NCBI RefSeq assembly: GCF_030766935.1
Contig: NZ_JASERL010000004.1
Span: 62,001 to 126,000 of the forward strand
DNA: 64,000 nt
From: Streptomyces sp. KL109B
GTDB taxonomy: Bacteria; Actinomycetota; Actinomycetes; Streptomycetales; Streptomycetaceae
Reading direction: 5' to 3'
Made by a program: the position numbers and the translations under genes. Positions 60,426 through 64,000 of the stretch are shown here, one piece after another (the stretch's first letter is position 1; the number at the start of each line of letters is the position of its first letter). The notes beneath the pieces were generated by a model. It was given only the letters and a program-made list of their open reading frames with translations, was not told the DNA's origin and did not search any database.

Positions 60426-60466
60426 GAGCCCGCACGCGACTGCGTTCGCCACGCGGGTGCGGGCTC
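60426..60466 (+). terminator. First hairpin after rpsT
   Basis: GAGCCCGCAC (60426-60435) pairs with GTGCGGGCTC (60457-60466), with further GCG/CGC pairing inside. It lies 76 bp after the rpsT stop and has no T run, so it may be a processing or pausing structure. Confidence 0.6.
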
Positions 60467-60480
60467 ACCACACGCATAAC

Positions 60481-60515
60481 CCGAAGCCCCGTCCTTCCCC
60501 AGGGCGGGGCTTCGG
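60481..60515 (+). terminator. Second hairpin (main terminator) after rpsT
   Basis: CCGAAGCCCCG (60481-60491) pairs perfectly with CGGGGCTTCGG (60505-60515), followed by TGTGTCC. Strong GC stems with weak T runs are usual terminators in Streptomyces. Confidence 0.8.
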
Positions 60516-60536
60516 TGTGTCCGGACACAGACCTCC

Positions 60537-60665
60537 AGCCCGGACAACTCCAGCCCGTCCGGCGCTTGAGGACACGACGCTGCCCACTTCCAGCCCGTCC
60601 GGCGCTTGAGGACACGGCCGAAGGCCGCAGGGGGGTCTGGGGGCGCAGCCCCCAGGGATGGGACG
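60537..60665. repeat. Variant dispersed repeat, two heads and one core
   Basis: CCAGCCCGTCCGGCGCTTGA followed by GGACACG occurs twice (about 60537 and 60592), 55 bp apart. After the second copy comes GGGGGTCTGGGGGCGCAGCC-CCCAGGGA. It is related to the main family but diverged, with GACACG in place of GCGGGG. The rest of the gap to holA (60666-60717) is a C/G-rich run with no gene. Confidence 0.75.
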
Positions 60666-60717
60666 GGTAGGGGCGGCGGGGGCGACTTCCCCCCACCCCC
60701 CCCCGGCCCGGCAGGGC

Positions 60718-61698
60718 CTATCGCGCTCGGGCAGCCCGCGCCACCGTCACCACAGCCTTCTCCAACGCATACTCCGGGTCATCCCCGGCCCCCTTCACCC
60801 CGGCATCCGCCTCCGCAACCGCCCGGAGGGCAACCGCAACCCCATCCGGCGTCCACCCCCGCATCTGCTGCCGCACCCGGTCCACCTTCCACGGCGGCAT
60901 CCCCAACTCCCGCGCCAAATCCGCCGGACGGCCACCCCGCGCCGACGACAACTTCCCGATCGCCCGCACCCCCTGCGCCAACGCCGACGTGATCATCACC
61001 GGCGCCACCCCGGTCGCGAGCGACCACCGCAACGCCTCCAACGCCTCGGCCACCCGCCCCTCCACGGCCCGATCGGCCACGGTGAAGCTGGAGGCCTCGG
61101 CCCGCCCCGTGTAGTAACGCCCGACGACCGCGTCGTCGATGGTCCCCTCGACATCCGCGGCCAACTGCGACACGGCGGACGCCAACTCCCGCAGATCACT
61201 CCCGATGGCATCGACGAGCGCCTGCGACGCCTCGCCGGTGGCGGACCGCCCGAGCGCCCGGAACTCGGCCCGCACGAACGCCAGCCGATCCGCCGGCTTC
61301 GTCATCTTCGGACAGGCCACTTCCCTGGCCCCGGCCTTACGGGCCGCGTCCAGCAAGCCCTTCCCCTTGGCGCCACCGGCGTGCAGCAGCACCAGCGTGA
61401 TCTCCTCGGCGGGCGCGCCGATGTACGCCTTGACGTCCTTGACCGTGTCCGCGGACAGGTCCTGCGCATTGCGTACGACGACGACCTTGCACTCGGCGAA
61501 CAGCGAGGGGCTCGTCAGCTCGGCCAACGTGCCCGGCTGCAGCAGATCGGGGGTGAGGTCCCGCACGTCGGTGTCCGCGTCGGCGGCGCGCGCGGCCGCC
61601 ACGACCTGCTGCACCGCGCGGTCGAGCAGCAGGTCCTCCTGCCCCACCGCGACGGTGAGAGGAGCGAGGGGATCGTCGTTTGCAGTCTTCCTGGCCAT
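60718..61698 (-). CDS. holA: DNA polymerase III delta subunit
   Basis: The start is ATG 61698 (MARKTANDDPLAPLTV). The 326-residue protein has the HolA pattern: an N-terminal GQEDLLLDRAVQQVV, then LFAECKVVVVRNAQDL, then RYYTGRAEASSFTVADRAVEG and a C-terminal clamp-loader collar domain (LRWSLATGVAPVMITSALAQGVR). It opens the sliding clamp. Position between comEC and rpsT is conserved in actinobacteria. Confidence 0.94.
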   Translation of the reverse strand: MARKTANDDPLAPLTVAVGQEDLLLDRAVQQVVAAARAADADTDVRDLTPDLLQPGTLAELTSPSLFAECKVVVVRNAQDLSADTVKDVKAYIGAPAEEITLVLLHAGGAKGKGLLDAARKAGAREVACPKMTKPADRLAFVRAEFRALGRSATGEASQALVDAIGSDLRELASAVSQLAADVEGTIDDAVVGRYYTGRAEASSFTVADRAVEGRVAEALEALRWSLATGVAPVMITSALAQGVRAIGKLSSARGGRPADLARELGMPPWKVDRVRQQMRGWTPDGVAVALRAVAEADAGVKGAGDDPEYALEKAVVTVARAARAR

Positions 61699-61747
61699 CG
61701 CGCCAAGCATCCCACGCGCCACTGACAACGCCGGGCCCTACGGCTCT

Positions 61748-61779
61748 ACGGGCCCACGGGCCCACGGGCCCACGGGCCC
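61748..61779. repeat. Four tandem 8-bp repeats
   Basis: ACGGGCCC is repeated four times without interruption, followed by degenerate TTACGGGCCTAC copies to about 61810. It lies upstream of the holA start and downstream of the small unknown gene. The unit contains the GGGCCC palindrome. Confidence 0.8.
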
Positions 61780-61857
61780 ACGGTTACGGGCCTACAGAGT
61801 TACGGGCCTACAGAACCAGAACCGGTGCGCCGAAACGGCACAGAACCGCGGCGGAGC

Positions 61858-62103
61858 CTACGGCTCCTCGCGCCACCCGTCCCACTCCCCCGCGAACGCG
61901 TCCAGCGCCCCGGCGTCGAGCCGCCCCTCCGCGTCCTCGACGACCACCAGCCACTGCGCGTCCTCGGCGTCGTCCTCACCGGCCAGCGCGTCCCGTACGA
62001 GCTGCGGCTCCTCGGTCACCCCGAAGCGCTCCCCGACCGCCTCCGCGGCCTCCTCGGCGGCGTCTCGGTCGGGCAGCACCAGTACGTGTCTCACATCGCT
62101 CAC
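61858..62103 (-). CDS. Small acidic protein of unknown function
   Basis: About 81 residues from GTG 62103 (VSDVRHVLVLPDRDAAEEAA); GTG 62121 would add six residues. It is acidic, with a predicted beta-alpha-beta pattern: VLVLPDRDAAEEAAEAVGERFG, then DAQWLVVVEDAEGRLDAGALDAF, ending WDGWREEP. I do not recognise a family; regularly spaced Asp/Glu and a WLVVVED strand suggest an RNase E inhibitor (RraB)-like or ribonuclease-regulator fold, but this is a guess. Good codon bias supports it as a real gene. Confidence 0.65.
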   Translation of the reverse strand: MSDVRHVLVLPDRDAAEEAAEAVGERFGVTEEPQLVRDALAGEDDAEDAQWLVVVEDAEGRLDAGALDAFAGEWDGWREEP

Positions 62104-62144
62104 GCCCCCATCTTCGGACACGTCGGCGACGGCGCCGCACGGGG

Positions 62145-63026
62145 TCAGCCCTTCGGCACGACCTGTACGTCGAGGTCGATCCGGACGCTGGAGCCGACGA
62201 CGGCGATGCCCTTCGCCAGCATGGTCTGCCAGCTCACGGTGAAGTCGTCGCGGTGCAGCTCCGTGCTCGCGCGGCAGGCGGCGCGGGTCTCGCCCTCCAT
62301 GCCGACGCCAAGGCCCAGGTACTCGGCGTCGAGGGTGACCGTCCTGGTCACGCCGTGCAGCGACAGCGCCCCGGTGATCGCCCAGCGGTTGCCGCCCTTG
62401 TGCACGAAGCGGTCGCTGTAGAACTCCAGCGTCGGGAAGCGCTCGACGTCGAGGAAGTCGGCGGACCTGAGGTGGTCGTCGCGCATCTTGACGTTCGTAT
62501 CGATGGACGAGGCGTCGATGACGACGTGCATCGCGGAGTCCTCGGCCCGCTCGGCCACGCGCAGCGCGCCCGCGAACGTGTTGAATCGGCCGTACACCCG
62601 CGCCATCCCGATGTGCCGCGCCGTGAACGCGATCGAGGAGTGCATCGGCTCGACCTCCCAGTCCCCCGGCTCCGGCAGCGGCGGGGGCGCTGCGACCTGG
62701 AGCGTGACGTCACCGAGCGCGGCGTGCCCGCTCTCCGTCACGGTGGCGCCGCCGCGGAACGGCGCGTACCCCTCGGCCGAGACGGCGAGCCGATAGTCCC
62801 CCGGAGGCACGGCCGCCACGAACGAGCCGTACGGATCGACGCCCCCGCTCACCACCTTGCGCCCCATCGCGTCGTTCACCGCGAACTCCGCGCCGCGCAC
62901 CGGCTCGCTCACGGGATCGATGATCCGGCCGCTGAGCACCCCCGCGCTCGGCGGCACCGTCAGCCCCGCGAGGGGACCACCGCCATGAGTCCGGTTGGTA
63001 CCGTTTCTCCACTTAAGGCCGAACAT
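62145..63026 (-). CDS. YceI-domain protein with an N-terminal carboxypeptidase-regulatory-like domain
   Basis: A 293-residue protein starts at ATG 63026 (MFGLKWRNGTNRTHG). Residues about 30-110 form a beta-sandwich of the carboxypeptidase regulatory-like type (LSGRIIDPVSEPVRGAEFAV, PPGDYRLAVSAEGYAPF). The C-terminal YceI domain starts at WEVEPMHSSIAFTARH and has FLDVERFPTLEFYSD and ITGALSLHGVTRTVTL. YceI proteins are lipocalin-like carriers of isoprenoid lipids. No signal peptide is visible, so this one may be cytoplasmic. Confidence 0.88.
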   Translation of the reverse strand: MFGLKWRNGTNRTHGGGPLAGLTVPPSAGVLSGRIIDPVSEPVRGAEFAVNDAMGRKVVSGGVDPYGSFVAAVPPGDYRLAVSAEGYAPFRGGATVTESGHAALGDVTLQVAAPPPLPEPGDWEVEPMHSSIAFTARHIGMARVYGRFNTFAGALRVAERAEDSAMHVVIDASSIDTNVKMRDDHLRSADFLDVERFPTLEFYSDRFVHKGGNRWAITGALSLHGVTRTVTLDAEYLGLGVGMEGETRAACRASTELHRDDFTVSWQTMLAKGIAVVGSSVRIDLDVQVVPKG

Positions 63027-63087
63027 GACCTACCCACCCCAGAACGCCTGAACAACTACCTGAACTGCTGCATTGAGAAGCATTCGA

Positions 63088-64000
63088 TCACCGTGGCGAG
63101 TTTCGAAGCAACATCCGCTCACATCGCAAGAACACCGCTCCGCCTCCCCCTCCTCCTCTCGCGGTCGCGACCGCGACCGCGCCGTCCCGGTCCGTTCTGA
63201 GCACGGCCGAACCGCGCGCCCGCAGCGCCGCCAGCGTGCTCGGCGCCGGGTGCCCGTACGGGTTGTCGCGGCCCACCGACACCAGCGCCACGCGGGACGC
63301 GGCCCTGCGCAACAGCTCCGGATCTTGGTACGCCGAGCCATGATGGGCGATCTTCAATACGTCGACCGGGGGCAGCCCGGCCCCGGCGGGCGTTCTCAAC
63401 AGGGCGCGCTGCGCGGGCGGTTCGAGGTCGCCGAGGAGCAGCAGGGTCAGCCCGGCGACGCGGACGAGCAGGGTCACGCTCGCGTCGTTCGGCCCGTCCG
63501 GAGTCGGCGCCGGGTCCGGCGGCGGCCACAGCACCCGCCAGTCGAGCGGCCCCGCTCTGCGCCGCTCCCCCGCCACCACCCGCACCACCGGGACCGCCCG
63601 CCGGGCCGCCTCCGCGCGCACGAAGTCGACCTGGTCCCGCGGCTCCTGGAACCCGGTCGTCTCGATCTGCCCCACCTCCCTTCCGCGCAACACCCCCGCG
63701 AGCCCGGCCACATGGTCCGCGTGGAAGTGCGTGAGCACCACCGCCGGGATCCGGGTGACGCCCAGCGAGCGCAGGCACCGGTCGACGAGCAGCGGGTCGG
63801 GGCCCGCGTCCACCACCACCCCGGTCCCCGCCCCGGCCGCGAGCACCAGCGCGTCGCCCTGCCCCACGTCGCACATGACCAACCGCCAGCCGGCCGGCGG
63901 CCACCCGGTGACGCCCCGCACGAGCGGCGCGGGCCGCACGACCACCAGCACGAGCAGCAGCGCGCACGCCCCGCAGATCCAGGGCGACTTCAGCGCCCTT
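63088..64000 (-). CDS. comEC: ComEC/Rec2 competence protein, C-terminal part (5' end outside window)
   Basis: The frame runs on to the window edge (residues RALKSPWICGACALLLVLVVV), the end of a membrane segment. The visible 303 residues are the metallo-beta-lactamase-like domain that follows the ComEC channel: VMCDVGQGDALVL, AVVLTHFHADHVAGL, LLLLGDLEPPAQ and VLKIAHHGSAYQDPELL. ComEC takes up single-stranded DNA; in streptomycetes the role is less clear. It lies upstream of the YceI gene on the same strand. Confidence 0.93.
   Translation of the reverse strand, partial: RALKSPWICGACALLLVLVVVRPAPLVRGVTGWPPAGWRLVMCDVGQGDALVLAAGAGTGVVVDAGPDPLLVDRCLRSLGVTRIPAVVLTHFHADHVAGLAGVLRGREVGQIETTGFQEPRDQVDFVRAEAARRAVPVVRVVAGERRRAGPLDWRVLWPPPDPAPTPDGPNDASVTLLVRVAGLTLLLLGDLEPPAQRALLRTPAGAGLPPVDVLKIAHHGSAYQDPELLRRAASRVALVSVGRDNPYGHPAPSTLAALRARGSAVLRTDRDGAVAVATARGGGGGGAVFLRCERMLLRNSPR

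Overview
The window is a stretch of a Streptomyces chromosome or that of a very close relative. The base composition is very GC-rich, codon third positions are almost all G or C, GTG starts are common, and the gene order hrcA-dnaJ-NPD-rsmE, lepA/rpsT, holA and comEC is typical of streptomycetes. About 50 genes are supported. No rRNA, tRNA, insertion sequence, phage or CRISPR array is visible. Both ends cut through genes: a DUF5753 regulator on the left and comEC on the right.

Left accessory part (1-17.4 kb). A DUF5753/DUF397 regulator pair is followed by a module present twice. In each copy a membrane-anchored SpoIIE-type phosphatase (- strand) is divergent from a STAND/NB-ARC ATPase (+ strand) that lacks the usual LuxR DNA-binding end. 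Between the copies sit a divergent MFS exporter and a LysR regulator, bracketed by two arrays of 27-bp tandem repeats. A GntR regulator then faces a peptide-type ABC importer operon (Tat lipoprotein, permease, a fused permease-ATPase, a second ATPase) that ends in a VOC-fold gene. After it come five exact-period copies of a 52-bp repeat.

Middle (17.4-31.4 kb). A TerB-like zinc-ribbon protein is followed by leuA with a leucine-rich leader peptide (attenuator), an M4 protease with its emfourin-type inhibitor gene, era, an amtB-glnK pair, a small Rpf-type muralytic protein, a cytidine-deaminase-fold protein without zinc ligands, an MmyB-type regulator facing a DHA2 exporter across a perfect dyad, and the mmcQ-corC-ybeY-phoH operon. 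The old era/cda/corC/ybeY/phoH cluster seems to have been opened twice by inserted genes.

Right core part (31.5-64 kb). A PfkB sugar kinase is divergent from an IclR regulator. Then come an MFS transporter, adenosine deaminase, RNase Z, a HIT protein, tricorn protease, a lipoprotein, rsmE, a nitronate-monooxygenase-type enzyme, dnaJ and hrcA with a CIRCE operator, an MBL hydrolase, DUF3097, hemW, and an OsaC/OsaA/OsaB-like signalling cluster (multidomain phosphatase, hybrid kinase with a very long HAMP chain, lone response regulator). The end carries a long-chain acyl-CoA ligase, lepA, rpsT, holA, a small unknown gene, a YceI protein and the comEC tail.

A dispersed intergenic repeat (core AGCCCC-TSCGGCGATTGAG-GCGGGGTCCGGGGC-GCCCCG) recurs at about ten gene ends in both orientations. 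It supplies the last residues of several proteins, including the same C-terminal peptide on two unrelated ones. The best candidates for something under-described are the duplicated phosphatase/STAND module with its 27-bp arrays, and the OsaA-like HAMP-chain kinase cluster.
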